Assembly (NCBI RefSeq): GCF_021134715.1
Contig: NC_060024.1
Location: 1,612,001-1,676,000, forward strand
DNA from: Daphnia pulex
Lineage: Eukaryota > Arthropoda > Branchiopoda > Diplostraca > Daphniidae
Reading direction: 5' to 3'
DNA length: 64,000 bases
Shown: piece after piece, positions 24,221 through 40,985 of the stretch
Position numbering within the stretch: position 1 is the first letter of the stretch
Layout: every line of letters begins with the position of its first letter
Notes under the pieces: model-generated
Database searches by the model: none
What the model was told of the DNA's origin: nothing
Seen by the model: only the letters and a program-made list of their open reading frames with translations
Made by a program: the position numbers and the translations under genes

Positions 24221-25376
24221 TCAACGAAATCTTAATGTGTGAACTCCATACTCGTTGACAAAACTCAAAAAGAATTCGACCTTCTTCATAGCAAGAAGCA
24301 ACCGTTTTTTAGGAACAAAATTGGTCTCGATCCCACTACGAAGTAATTCAGTAATATCAGACAGGGAAGCTAGAACGAATTTTTTTTGCTTAAGAATCTG
24401 CACAATATCATTTTTGACTAATAAGCTTAATTCGTGTGATATCCCATCCAGCTTAAAAGCCGAAGAGTATGCGTGGTCTACAGCTTCTTGAGCTGAATTA
24501 AAAAACAAATTGGTACAAAGAATTTCAGATACTGTCAAGAGAATTTCTATGATGGAGTTTACGTTGCCTGTCCAATCTTGCATGAACAGACGGGAAATGC
24601 ATGCATAACCATACAGAATATTCGCCAATCCATTGACTACTGCTTCATTAGGTTTTTTCTTCTAAAAAATATAAAAATTGCTATAAATGAATGCTAGTTA
24701 TAAAGAGACTAGAAGATAAGAAAACTAGTACCATCATTGTAGAGAGTAGTGAAATTCCATTTTTGATAGGTGGAATATCTGATGATTGTGGAATGTCAAG
24801 GTCTTCTATCAGGTTTTTTGTTGTTTTTATCCACCAAGGATCCCAATTCGGTAAATATTCAATAATTTCTCCAGTGGATATTTTATTTTTAAAATCTGTT
24901 TTTTCTTCCTCATTTAGACGGTCCCAGACTATATCTGAGTCATTCAAGTCAACATTTTCCATTCGATCCAATAAATCTTCCTGGTTGTCATGTTCAGAAT
25001 CATCTGAATCAAGATCATTTTCATGCATCTCTCTGTTTTTCCTTAACAAAGATTCCATATTTTCTTTCATTTCCTGAAGAGATTGTGATTGATTTTGATT
25101 TTCTAGCTCTTTAAGGACAAGCTCCTTGAAGAAATTCTCTGAACATTGTGCATGTCCATAAGACCTGTAACACGTCAGTGAACAGTAAAGAACACTACAT
25201 TTTGGACAAGTGTACTTTGATTTTTGTTCATTACACCTAAATGATAAATTGAAATAAATTTGCTGAATTTTTTGTTGAAAATTTACAATTTTGACTTACA
25301 ATCCACATTTCTTTACAGTATCTGTAAGAAATAGTGTTTTCATCTCACGTTCAAAGCTTTCTGAATTTGTGTTCAT
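24221..25376 (-). CDS. ZNHIT2: Zinc finger HIT domain protein 2
   Basis: ZNHIT2 links the R2TP/HSP90 chaperone system to U5 snRNP and related assembly. Exons in transcript order are 25376-25300, 25236-24732 and 24661-24221, giving 340 residues. The HIT zinc finger is at residues 24-57: CGLCNEQKSKYTCPKC, then YCSLTC and a final H/C pair. The finger is split by the first intron at codon 26. An acidic linker (DLDSDDSEHDNQEDLLDRM) follows, then the conserved LPNWDPWW segment and a helical C-terminal half typical of the family. The gene is head-to-head with Rab14, with 509 bases between start codons. Confidence 0.88.
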
Positions 25377-26942
<1,566 letters not shown>

Positions 26943-29309
26943 AGCATCGAGAGAATTTCTGCTTATACGGTTGCCCCAATCAGCAAGAGAAGTTACTAAA
27001 TCCTATGTATTACAAATCTTTCAATACCTGAGAGACAGAAGGATAAGATAAATATGGTTGGTTCAATCAAGGAAAAGTGTTAGTGTATATCTAAATTGAA
27101 ATATACTAAACTTGGATGTTTTTTTTGGGATTAAAATGAAAAGATGAATAAAAATTAGAATCGTTTTTGACATTCCTACGGCTATTCGAAGTTTCATCAG
27201 CTAAATAAGTAATTAGTTTCATCACAACTGTGTAATTTTTTATGAAGCTTGCAATGGAAAAATTTAGGAATACTTTGAGCATATTCGTAGATCCGATGTG
27301 TATTGATTTTGTCATGCGAATACAAGCTCCTAAGTTTTAACCTTTCGTTCAAACACGAACTGGAGGTAAATCCATGAAAATCTGACTACGATGGTCTTTC
27401 TCGTGGAATTTGTTGAAGATCTTTAGTTCAACTTTTTAAATTGCAGAATTCAACGTTGGAAATTTTCAAAGAAAACCTAAGGGATTTAATCTGCTCTTCT
27501 AATCTTCTATGAGCTGATTAGGTTGATTGATTATTTTATTTATTTTGAACACCATTTGATCACAATTTCATACAAGTACCATATTTTCATAAGGTCGTCC
27601 CATGACATCGCAAACTGTAAATTGATTCAATTAAAAAAATGGATCCTTTCCATCCTTGGAAGAGAAAAGTTTTTTCAGATGTGACGTCATACAAAAGCCT
27701 ACGCTATTGATTTTTTTTTCCGTACAGCTACTACATAACCAAACTCAACTTTTAATAAATGAATCTTCTGAATTTTACAATTCCGTCATCTCAGGTTATA
27801 AGCTAATGATGGGCCGTTATGCCCGTTGACTTGACAAAATAACGGGAAAGTTCGTTGACGTACACTGCTAGTCTTTTTGAGCCCGTTAAATTAGCGGATA
27901 ACGAAATCATTTAAAAATCCTTTCGTTATTACACAATTTTTTTTCTCTAGGAAATAGGCAACCGGTCCTCTGTCGAGCTACAGAAATCAATTATAAGAAT
28001 ATTAAGTGAGAGGTAAGACTACGATTATGTGAAAATGCCAGAACGGAACGAATATTGAAATCGCTACATCGGCAACTCTAGCACGGTTTATGTAACTACT
28101 TTGAATCTCATGAGCTCTAGAAACTATCTGTTTAAATACTTTCGAGTTTAAATCGAATTAATTTTTTTTAAAGAAAAATTCGAAATCATAGAACAGTTAA
28201 CTTTGAACTAATTGCTCATTAGATAAAAATTCAGTAAAATCATTCAAATCCGTTATTAAAGAAAGAAATGTAAATGATCAAACCGTTGAAAAATAAGCAC
28301 ATTATCTTCAGGGCCAATATAAATCTACTAAGAAAATTCGTATGATTAGGGTGCTTGCCATATCCAAAAAACATGGTTATTTAAATTTAAACATCTTTCT
28401 TGAAATACAAATTGACGTTGACGCAAAATTAACGACACGTCATCGTTATTATAGCGTTTACACTACTATTATAGTATTATTTGTAAAGTGACGTTAACAA
28501 AACGATTTCAAAACAAAGACCATATTAACTACCCATTAGGCCATTACTAGCGGAAGCCACGAGAATTGGAACGCCAATAAATATTTTAACGTGTCGGAAA
28601 CCACACGAACAATTCTTTTATTGATACCATGACAATATTAAATCAATAATAAGCCTTGTTTAGTTGTGTGTATAGATTGATCTGCGTACATTTCTCGCAC
28701 ACTAACCCCGAGAAAATCTAAAATGTTTTGAAAACCACACGACCACACCGTAGAGGGAAAATCGCACGCAACGGTACGAACACTTTTCTTTTGATAGCCT
28801 ACGAAATCGCACGAGCATCAAGTTCTGAACGAACTCGGTAACCTTTCTTGAATGGCCATTTGGAAAATTAAAAAATCAAACAAGCTGGCTGGCTAGAGAA
28901 AAGTAACCAAAGATGAAATCAACGCGAATTCAGTCTTAATCGACCCGTTACAATATTTTCGTATTGATTCACGAGAAAAGACGTAATAAGCATAAGCATA
29001 ATTCCAAGAATATTGAGAGAAATTGAAACACCCGAACTTCAAGATGCTCAAAAGGTTGCACTTAGTAAATCTGCAAAATCCAAAATAACTCCAGAATAGA
29101 AACTCGAAAGCCACACTTGGAAATAAACAGAAATACAGAAAGACCGAGGAAAAAAAACGTAGAAAAACCTTAACTGCTTCACCAAAAAGGTGTATGACTG
29201 AAGGGATAGTTTTGGAATTGAAGAGTAAGTTTTAATTCTTCGCACAATGTGCCAATTTGATGATGTAAACTGGTAAATGGATCGGAAGTATCCAAAACGT
29301 ACTGAGTTA
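26943..29309. other. Intergenic between Rab14 (+) and CCDC6 (-)
   Basis: Convergent 3' ends. Frames here are short and no exon is supported. The sequence is AT-rich with several copies of short gacgt/acgtc words near 27,830 and 28,420-28,500, but no clear element boundary. It probably includes both 3' untranslated regions. Confidence 0.4.
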
Positions 29310-31282
29310 TTATATGCGCCCAGATGATGTATCCATAGGAGAAGACGTGCCAGAGCTACTACGAGGATGAGAGACTGAAGCAGCTGGCGAAGTAGGATTT
29401 TGTGAAGATACGGTCTGTGGTGGAACGGCTGGCTTGACAAATCTCTCTTGTGATATCCGGATAAGCGAGCGTGGGATACCAGTGGACAAACCCTGCAATC
29501 AGAAAAGCATTGTTATTCGCACGAAAAGACCAAAAGAGAAAAGCAAATTTCAAACCAACCGCATGGGGTGGAGATGACGACGGAGCACTGATTGCATGAG
29601 CGCAAGTTGGGCATCTGCCCATTGGGCTGGGCGGACTAAACGGATCTCGCCCAGTGTTCATTATCGATGACGGTGCAGTCGGCACACCCACCAAACCGTC
29701 CCTGTTGTAGGTCAACAAACCTGCACGGTTGAAAAATATAGAAAAATCGTTGATATTCTATTTGAATAAATGAATTAATGATGGTTTAATTTGATGTACT
29801 AGGGCTTAGGGGTCGATTGGTTGGAACTGGACTTGAAGTTGTACGTGAACGGTTAACAGGTGTTACCGAAACCCCTAAAGAACCCACGTGTCCGTATCCG
29901 GTTAGTTCATTATAATGACGTTCTTCTTCCATTTCCAAACTGTCGTAAGAAACAATACATTAAAGCAATAGAATAAAATTTGATATAATTTAAAGTTTGC
30001 TAAGTGGGATTGCTAAGGTTACCTAGACTCTGATTCCGACAAATGTCGACAAAGAGCTTCACGTCGCTCCATTTCCATCTGAAGCCGACGTTGAAGACGT
30101 AGATTTTCGTCTCGTATATGTTTTTCTTCCTGGACATAATGAGCCATTTTTTCCTCTTCTATAACACGAATTAAAATAAGCTTTAATTCCAAATACAGAA
30201 ACACATTTCAAGCTTAAATTTAAATTAAATTTAAAAAAAAAAAATAAAATGAGGAAAAAACAAAAAAGCTTACGCTCTTGAAGTGACAAGGTAAGCTGAT
30301 GTTTCAAACGGGCAACTTCATTACGCAACCACTGTATGTGGGAAGTTAGCTGCTCAGGTGTTGAATTTGCCGGGGCACCTTCACCGTTGTTCGCATCCCG
30401 AGGGGAAGCAGGAGCAGATACCGGTTGATCAAGCTTGATTTGTAGATTCCTAGAAAATTTACCAGAATTGAAAAAAAAAAATTGTGTTGACTTGTCAAAC
30501 AAGGAGGCATCTAACATACTGTTTTTCAATACCTTTTTTCGGTTTCTAGTTTATCCATTCGTTTCCACAATTTATTTACAAGTGCTTCTTGCTCCTGCTC
30601 AAGAGTGTTTTCAAGTTCAACTTTTTCTCTTCTTAACTGCTCCAAATTATTTTGCTTTGTATGAGTTTCAGCTTCTAATTTCTCAATCTTTCGCATCAAC
30701 TTATTAACTAAACATTCCTGTTCTTGTTCAAGTGTTTGTTCAAGTTGAACCTTCTCCTGTCTCAGCTAGATAAATAGAATTTCATATTATAGAATAAACT
30801 TCATTAGGAAATGCCATTTGAAAGTTAAATGAACCTGGTTAAGTTTCCGTGACAAATCATTTGTAAGGCACTCTTCTTCCTGTTCATAATTCAATGCCAA
30901 AGTTTCCTTTTCCTTTTTGAGTGCCTGTATTTTCTTCAATAGTGTGTTACTGATAAATTCTTCTTCTTGTTCTGCTCTGGCTTGCTAAAAAATAAATACA
31001 TGTCAATTAAAAGAACAATAATTAAAATATTAATTTCAATACAATGTTGACTGAAGCTTGTCTTAGTGACCGATTCTCTTCTTGTAACTGTTTGACTCTT
31101 AGTTTATACGTATCCAACTCAACTTTGAGAACTTTATTCTGCTGTTGTAAACTTTCAATACGTTTGTGGAGTTGTTCTCTCGAAACTGGCGATGGAGGCA
31201 TCATATGAGGTCCGCCATCCACGCTGCAATCACTTTCACTAGCACTATCAGCCATATTAACGCTGTTCCGGCCGCTTTCCAT
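29310..31282 (-). CDS. CCDC6: Coiled-coil domain-containing protein 6
   Basis: CCDC6 is a cytoskeletal/nuclear coiled-coil protein linked to the DNA-damage response. Exons in transcript order are 31282-31043, 30984-30835, 30765-30533, 30449-30274, 30158-30023, 29939-29800, 29720-29560 and 29492-29310. They give 472 residues against 474 in human. Heptad-rich coiled coil spans about 30-260, including [20 protein letters not shown] and [20 protein letters not shown]. The conserved [14 protein letters not shown] and [17 protein letters not shown] segments follow. The last 200 residues are Ser/Pro-rich and divergent, with a CPTC pair. The exon 2 donor (GTTCAT) is weak but required by phase and homology. 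Confidence 0.95.
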
Positions 31283-32839
31283 TATACGTTGGGTAAAAAA
31301 ATGTTATACAGTAACCAATTTCTCCATTCAAAGATTCAGAGAAACAGCCTTAACTAAATCGAATTTCTCTAAAACCTTGATTCAGTTTCTGGAGAAACAA
31401 AGACGTTTGCAGTCAAACATCTACAATCGGTTAGACATTTAACTTTCTATCCAGCTAGTTTCACGTTCAGTCTAGCCAAGAGATGAGAGGATGAGTTCAA
31501 CTTTTCTTAATCAAACAGAGTTGCCAAAGAACTCGGAAATACATTTTGCCAAATAATATTAATCAAAATTTCTAATTTCGACTTTTAATGACTATTTTTA
31601 GATCAGAGACTTAGAATTTGGGAAAAGAATTTTTTTTCCCTATTTTTCACAACAAAAAGAAAAATACCAGATCAAGAAAACTGCATATACAATTTACACA
31701 CCATGCAAAACAAAATTGCCTTTTGAAATCTCTGGTTTGCGGAAATACAAATTATTGATCTGACTCAAACTCGATTGATTACGCTCTTTAGACAATAAAG
31801 AAAGAGGGGTCCATATTATAAATAGCCAAAACCCAGATGAATCGGTAAGCTTTCTGTTGTATCTTTTTTAAGATTTGTTAACAAAATGACTTGAGCAGCT
31901 CGGACTTAGTGCATGATGACGACTTATTTGGTAATTTCATTACTGGACAATCTTTCGCAGTGCCAATTAGTTGAAATTCAAACGTAGAAATAGCGCTAGC
32001 GTATTTTAGAGTGTTTAATAACAAATACGGCAAATCCAATTTGATAGTCCCTTTACACCCCTTGAAAATGATGAACAGTAATTTTCGAAATTTTTTATAT
32101 AAAATAATCGTAATATTTTTTTAATCCTTAAAAAATTATTTTCATTTGTCACTCATTAAAAATTCTAAATGAAATAACAAAGACAATCATTTTGTTGAAG
32201 GAATTCACATAACATCTAGGAAGTAAATGTATTAAATGTATTGAAACTTTCAAGACTAGCCTACAATGATAACTTTAAAAAACTTCAAGATTGGACCATT
32301 GGGAGGTAAATATGAACACGTACGCAACGCATTTCCCGTTCAACACGAAATCTTAGAAATTTGGGTTAATTTGATGTAATAATATTAGATATGCATAACG
32401 ATTAAGCCAACTTTAAAAGTTTTACTCAGGGAATGAATAACCACCAGCAAAGAGTGCCAAAAACCACTTCTTTTTACAATTCAGTGATGTGCGTTAAATG
32501 AGAAAAAGAAAACGGTTAATAACTTTAGAATAGAACGATTAACAGTAAACAAAGAGAAACTTAACAAAGTAAACTATACTGATTTCCAGAAATAATAAAG
32601 AAGGTTTTTGGTGGGCAGAAACGATGCTTGCAGTGGGTACACAGCTCAGCAAAAACACAATCCGCTGAAATAGACTGGCAGTAGGCCTATAGCACTAACA
32701 AGGCAACAATAAAGTTGTGTTTAAATAGAATCGGGGAACTAAATGCAAAATAACACGCTGACAAAAGTTAACTTAAGTTCAGCTCAATAGTTGCACATTG
32801 TAATTGCGATATGTTAGCTCGAAAATGGTTGAAAACCAC
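31283..32839. other. Intergenic between CCDC6 and PAPSS
   Basis: Same-strand spacer carrying the CCDC6 promoter and the PAPSS 3' untranslated region. No coding exon, RNA gene or repeat was recognised. Confidence 0.4.
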
Positions 32840-35357
<2,518 letters not shown>

Positions 35358-35971
35358 TTCTGTTAGGAGTTTGTTGTCTAGAGGAATATAATTGTACTCT
35401 TATTGTTACTGACACACCAGCTACACGAATTTTCAGAGTTCAAGCCCAACAGCTCAACATGGACTGTAGAGTGTAGCCTCACAAGAAGTCAAACTGTAAA
35501 ACTTCGGAATTGAGATGACGTGGAAGAAACAGGAAGAAAACAATTGTATGAAATTCGTCTGCTCTACTAAGTGGCAGCTCTTGCCTCAGGCTTGACTGCT
35601 GAGACTGGCACTTTTTTTAAATTCTTGAAACTCAACAAGCTGAGTCATACAAACGCGCGGAATCATCAAGCAATAAAAGAACGGATCTGCTGATTCTCTG
35701 GGAAATTAGTGGTTTTTAAGACCGGAAGTCGGTAAGAATAGCCAAATTGTGACCAAAAACATTTTTCCCGAGTAATTTTGCATTGCGTCGAATAAGTTCA
35801 TACAATTTGAACTTCCAGCCAGTGGGCTTGTGCCTTTGTGGCTTGTGGGCAGTTGTGGCAGGCTGGAGTGAGAGAAATTAAAAATATGGAAAATTCTATT
35901 GGAGGTCTATTATCATATCTATTATCTGGACTCCTCCAAGCTCCAACGTCAAGCTTGCTATAGTCCTATAG
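35358..35971. other. Upstream of PAPSS, no gene seen
   Basis: Presumed promoter and 5' untranslated region of PAPSS, followed by AT-rich spacer. No exon supported. Confidence 0.4.
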
Positions 35972-36278
35972 CAGAGCCATAGAATACTGGTACCGCCACT
36001 CATATGGTGAGCTCTTCCATTGCTTTTTTTCTCTGGAAGTGAAGCATGCTTTCCTGCCCTGCTCCTTAGCCATAAGCGCCACGGCGGGTGTGTGGGGAAG
36101 TAGGGTATAGGCATGGTAATAGGAATGGAGGGAAAAGTGGAGGAGTGGCAAGGAGCGAGATCGATATGTTAGCTCCGATTTTCACTATCGATTGCTAAAG
36201 TTGGCTTCAGCTCCAGAGAAAATTTCCGAGAGGAGGAGTTAACATGGCAGTGGCGCTACCAGTATTCTATAGCTCTGG
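35972..36278. mobile_element. MITE, family B copy 1 (~307 bases)
   Basis: The ends are inverted: the left end carries catagaatactggta with cgccact after it, and the right end carries taccagtattctatag preceded by agtggcgc. The inside (ggaagtgaagcatgc, gccacggcgggtgtgtgggg, gatcgata, ttcactatcgattgct) recurs in reverse orientation near 55.6-56.1 kb. No coding capacity. Confidence 0.75.
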
Positions 36279-37049
36279 TTCATCGGAGACCAAGTAGACA
36301 ATTCACCTCAAATTCAGCTTAAATTAAATTTTAATTTGTCTGTTTTTTCTGTCTGCTTTTTGCATACAACGTTGCCAAATAAAAAGGGGAGGTGTAAAAA
36401 ACTAAAGGTATAAATACTAAATAGTGAATTAAGGGAGCTGAATGGCTCAATGGAGATCTCGACCTCCAATTAGCTGAAGTAAAAAAAAGTACTAGGAAAA
36501 GATGAATTACAAAATTGAGCTGAAGTGAATTAAAATTCCCAATAAATGGTCACTTTCACTTTCAATTCATCACACTTCAATCAGACACTTCAATCAGACA
36601 CTTCAATCAGACACTTCAGCTGAATTTTTAGCGCCAAAATGCGATTAAAACTTGAAAATGACAGAAGTAAATTCAATTGCCTGGATTAATCTTTCAACTA
36701 CCGTACGATACAGACGTGTCCTAACGAAACTCTACAAATTAAAAATCCATAAAATACGCCCCTCGCCACTCCGGACTCCCATTCCCGCCCACAGTGACGA
36801 ACTGGCGTAAACCCCTTCCCGTGAAAACCGACCCAAGCGGGTTCGGCAACCACACACCACGCTTGCCCAACAGTGCTCACTCAAGAAATACCGAATATCA
36901 CCAACATCCCACCGGACCGACCACCAGAACCCAGAGGAATAGCAGAGCCGAAGAATGGCCACCAACACTGGACAGAAACCATCATCACCACCCACCAGTA
37001 ATCTTGCCCCCTCCAGCATCCTAAAAGTGGCAAAGTTAACTTCAGATAA
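36279..37049. other. Spacer with a 13-base tandem repeat
   Basis: Bases 36573-36618 contain about three and a half copies of acacttcaatcag. From about 36,760 onward the sequence turns C-rich on the plus strand (ccaccagtaatcttgccccc), in the style of the LINE ORF1 sequences, and leads into the fragment at 37,050. No independent gene is supported. Confidence 0.5.
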
Positions 37050-37430
37050 ATGGACATGGCAGAGCTAAAAGCCATAGTTCAAGATATTACTAATAAAGCT
37101 GGTGCCCCAAAACACTCCGAAACTCCCCGTGGCGGAGACCTCTTCATCTTTCCAATCGATTACCCACAACAAAGTGCTTTCCTACAAATAACGAGTGCAG
37201 CCAATAGACCTCTGAACGCAAGCCTCCAAAAATCCTCCATCGATAAAAAAGGAATCATATACGGCGTGCTCCTCTAAGGAACAGACGAAGATCTTCTCGA
37301 CACACTCCTCCTCCGAGGTGCAATAAAAGTCGAACGCTTCCACAGGTTGACCGACGGATCAAAAGAACCAACCGGAACAGTTTTCATCACGTTTGACAGG
37401 CCACTACCCACCAGAGTGATAATCATAATC
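37050..37430 (+). pseudogene. LINE ORF1 fragment, same family as the 3.4-4.7 kb copy
   Basis: A frame starting near 37,050 reads PRGGDLFIFPIDYPQQ and, past an in-frame TAA at 37275-37277, GTDEDLLDTLLLRGAIKVER and GTVFITFDRPLPTRV. This lines up with DSEEDILWLLAD...GVPKVQRF and VTLFFTTPQLPREV of the ORF1 relic at 4.0-4.1 kb, in the same order. No zinc knuckles follow, so the copy is truncated. Confidence 0.55.
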
Positions 37431-39034
37431 GCCCTCAGCTTTGCAGTAGTGGCGGTCCACTCATCGGGCCCACTTGGTGCAGTGGCTCCATAAGCGGGTG
37501 GCTTTATATAACCGAGCATCCGATCACAGAGCCAACACCGTGCGAATGAGGGAAACACATACAATTTACGGTTCTATATACTATGTATAGATGGCCGTTT
37601 GATACCGACGTAATTTTTTTCGCGATACAAAATGTATATATTTTAAGGGCCCGACAGGTGGCCCCATTGCACAACCGCCTTTAACCCCAAAACCCTTTGT
37701 GCTTCCCCCCTCTCTTACCCTACTTCATGTATCGAGAGGCATTGGGGCGGCAGTGTGTGTGTGTGTTAGAAACTCTAGCAGTATGTTAGTAAAAGTTTCA
37801 AAGAATCAGAATCCATGTCGATTCGGCAAAACCAATTCGGGAAATCGGTATTTGTCGATTCGGCAAAAGTTGCCGAACCGAATTGATAATTCGGCAACAC
37901 CGATTCTGATTTGTCCGATTCGAAGCCCTAAGATAAAAAGTGCATAACATCCAATTAATTCCAAAACTGAAATCTCCTTTCTGCTTTTGTTTCAAAAGCG
38001 TTCGCATAGAGTATCTAGAGAGTAACATAATCACAACCAGAGTAAAAATCGTTATTATTAACAGCGACTGTGTTCAAGACATAATTTATTTCTAAGATGA
38101 GGTTTGCCTTTCCGACGACAATAAAGGTAAGGGTTTAATGCCGCTCCTGTGATTTTACTATGTAGTAAATTTAAGATTTATAGTGAATGTAAAATTTGTG
38201 GAATACGTTTATTTTGATAAATTGATAGACGAGGGTAGTGTAATCTAAGTTTTAGACTTGGTTTTAGAAAAAGTTAACTGTTCACGTAATGCTTGCTTTT
38301 TCTTAAATGTCGTTCAACTAAATTTTTCAACATTAGCCATTGTAATGATGTAGAATACTTCACGCTCAGTCTTAATACAATAGATTAGGGCACACATTTA
38401 TCTTTGCGTGTCATTCAACTCATCTCAACTACTCATAATCTCGGAACGTAAGTAGACACGACCTACTGTTCCGAACAATCATTTCTGACTTAACATAAAT
38501 CACATTCCTTCTGCCATTGCTAACAACACGGGATCTTTTACAATTTTAATGTCTGATAACGAGTATTTCAGCAACATATTTTTGTAGCCTCTTCTAAAAC
38601 ATTAATATAATCTGAGACGGCGAGAGAAAGGGATGGGGGTAGACTAAGAGTAAGATCATATTTTTCGCTAGGTGTGGATAATGACATTTGAACATCTTAT
38701 GTGAATTAGAATCCGAATTTTTTTCTATCGCTTTAAAAAATTTTAGCTCTACTGAAGATAAAACTTCTGGATCTGTTTCAAGATCCAACCAAGGCCCGCT
38801 TAGAATAATTTCGTCGACTTCCTCTAATCAACCAACCCTCAATAGTACTAATCAACAAAAACTTCTGGAATAACAATTAAGCTATCAAATTTAGGACATG
38901 GAGGCGGAGTATAAAAAAATTATCCATGCCATACGCCCAGCTTAACTTCATCATCACGGAAACAATTGAAGCCGTCGAAGTCTCCATCAAAACCCCGATT
39001 GCCTACACTTTCAACACTAGGGTTGATTTTTTTC
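37431..39034. other. Intergenic with a cluster of attcgg/ccgaat words
   Basis: Bases 37,820-37,925 hold many direct and inverted copies of attcgg and ccgaat, likely a decayed transposon end. A (tg)n run lies near 37,755. No gene seen. Confidence 0.4.
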
Positions 39035-39770
39035 ACATTCGGCACTATGTAAAACCAATTCGACACTGTCAACAGTTTTGAAGGACATACCGTAATGTAC
39101 TGGGTATGCACATTCGGCACTTAACGAATCAGAGAATAAATTTTTTTATCAAAAGAAGAAGAATTTTATTTGAAAAATAAATGTATTAATAAATCATCAA
39201 GTTTACAACAGAGATCTAGTAGGGCTTTAAATTTTTGGCATTTTTGGTTTTAGAGACTTAGACGATATTTTCTTTTCTGCTGTGGTCATTCCACAATTAA
39301 AAAAACTTTGCATTCACCGAAAACTATAAGAACACTCTGCCAAACGGCCTTAACGAAATCTCAAATGAATTCAACTTCTCGTGTTTGCTTTTTTAGAATA
39401 TCTTTAAATAGCAATTGGAGGACCTTTTCGTATTCTTTGCGTTTTTTCGCGACAACAGAACGTAAGCTAATGGGACTTGCTTGTGTTGTGTACCACTTCG
39501 CATCATCTCATGAATGGTCCACAACTGCAAGAACAATTCGCCTAAAAATACTAAAGGTACCATCAAGATACCACTTCTTCGTTGTTGTTAGTAATTTTAG
39601 TTGAGCCCCAGTATCCCAAACTACCGTTTTGACAGAGCCTAAAAGTGCAACACCCAATGCAACGGTGCCGAATCTGTCAAACTACTTGGTGCCGAATTTG
39701 TTTAATTTAGTGCCGAATCACTCGTTTTGTAATAAATAGACATTTTAGTGCCGAAACGTCTGGACACCAA
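39035..39770. mobile_element. Possible non-autonomous element with attcggcac end repeats
   Basis: attcggcact occurs at about 39,043 and 39,111, and its complement gtgccgaat at about 39,667, 39,689, 39,709 and (as gtgccgaaa) 39,752, giving an inverted layout of repeated short words at both ends. The right end gtgccgaaacgtctggacacc-like sequence resembles gtgctgaatcgtccggacgcc-like sequence next to the pogo relic near 52,260. No coding capacity. Boundaries are approximate. Confidence 0.45.
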
Positions 39771-39990
39771 ACCCCAGACCTCGGCACCATCGACATTATC
39801 TCCGCATCCAAAGGACAAAGGAGACTGATCGAAGGACGAAATCAGCACGCTGATCGACCGGGACAACCACTTCCTGCTAGGTAGAAATTTCAACCCCCAC
39901 CACGAATCTTTAGAAACCACCAAACCACCCCGAAGAAAAAACGGCAAATCTGTCTACATCTCCTTCAATCACCCCAAGCCACGCTCATAA
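39771..39990 (+). pseudogene. Possible LINE endonuclease fragment
   Basis: One frame reads LLGRNFNPHHESLETTKPP, resembling the GDFNAHH metal-site region of LINE endonucleases, in C-rich plus-strand sequence typical of the LINEs here. Short and degraded, so the call is weak. Confidence 0.35.
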
Positions 39991-40275
39991 CCCCGAGGGG
40001 TTGAACACTCCTGGCAAAGTGTACGGGATGCAAAAATCACAAGTGATTATCCAGTCACAATGTGCCTTTTTGTGATTTTCGAGGATTTTCCAATCAAAAG
40101 GTGACTTTTTTAAATTTCCCTATCAAAAAGTGACTTTTTTAAATTTCCCAATCATTTGACAGTGATTTTTTGTTAATTTCCCAATCTGAAAAATGACTTT
40201 TCAGCGAATATTGATCTCGGTTTGATCTCGGTTGTTAAAAGAAGGTTAGGAAGAACATTTGAAAGAACAAGTCTT

Positions 40276-40985
40276 TCCCCGGGTATTGAACAGCTGGCAC
40301 ACGGTACCGTAGCACAAGGCTCCAACCACTGGCGCAACTGTTCCTCTTAGATAAGCGAATTTTTGGTTATTATGTATGCGTATTTTATCAGTTTAGTCCA
40401 TAATGAAAAATATATCGTTACTCTTACTACGCACTTTTCTCTCTTCTTCCTTTCCCAGGAAATCTCCCTATGCAAAGTCAATCAAGATGGACTTGCCCTG
40501 TCTTGAATGACTGTATGTGCGAATTACAGCAAGTAATCCGCTGAATAATGAGGAAAACAAATAATAGTTAAATCACTTAAATGGATCTGTTAAAACTCGC
40601 ACAGAAAAAAAAATTGCGTTTAGAAAAGAAATTTTTTTATTAAATTTACAAAATCATGTATATAGTATTTTACAACTTCATAAAACTGCCTTAAAAAAAA
40701 AAAAATCTTACCCGGGTATTGAACAGCTGGCTTACGGCACCGAAGCACAAGGCACAAGGCATAAGGCTCCAGCCACTCGGCCAACTGTTCATCTTAATAA
40801 ATAACGAGGAAAACAAACAATAGTTAAATCACTTAAATGGATCTGTTAAAACTCGCACAGAAATAAAATGCGTTTAGAACAGAAATTTTTTTATTAAATT
40901 TACAAAATCATGTATATAATATTTTCCAATTTCATAAAACTTCCTTAAAATTAAAAAAAAAAATAAAAGTCTTACCCGGGTATCT
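40276..40985 (-). mobile_element. tRNA-derived SINE cluster (three partial copies)
   Basis: On the minus strand, copy 2 (about 40,549-40,803) reads TTGGCCGAGTGGCTGGAGCC, matching a Ser/Leu-type tRNA A box. CTGTTCAATACCC follows, matching the B box GWTCRANNC. Copy 1 head lies at 40276-40350, and a third head-truncated copy at 40804-40985. The ~180-base bodies of copies 2 and 3 are direct repeats (both share aaatcacttaaatggatctg and aatttacaaaatcatgtata). A-rich runs separate body and head. Not a functional tRNA: no cloverleaf can be completed. Confidence 0.65.

Noticed and set aside
36573..36618. CRISPR-like repeat
   Set aside because: A simple 13-base tandem repeat without spacers in a eukaryotic sequence.
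40276..40350. Functional tRNA gene
   Set aside because: Only promoter-like boxes match; no acceptor stem or cloverleaf can be formed, and the unit repeats with A-rich tails.
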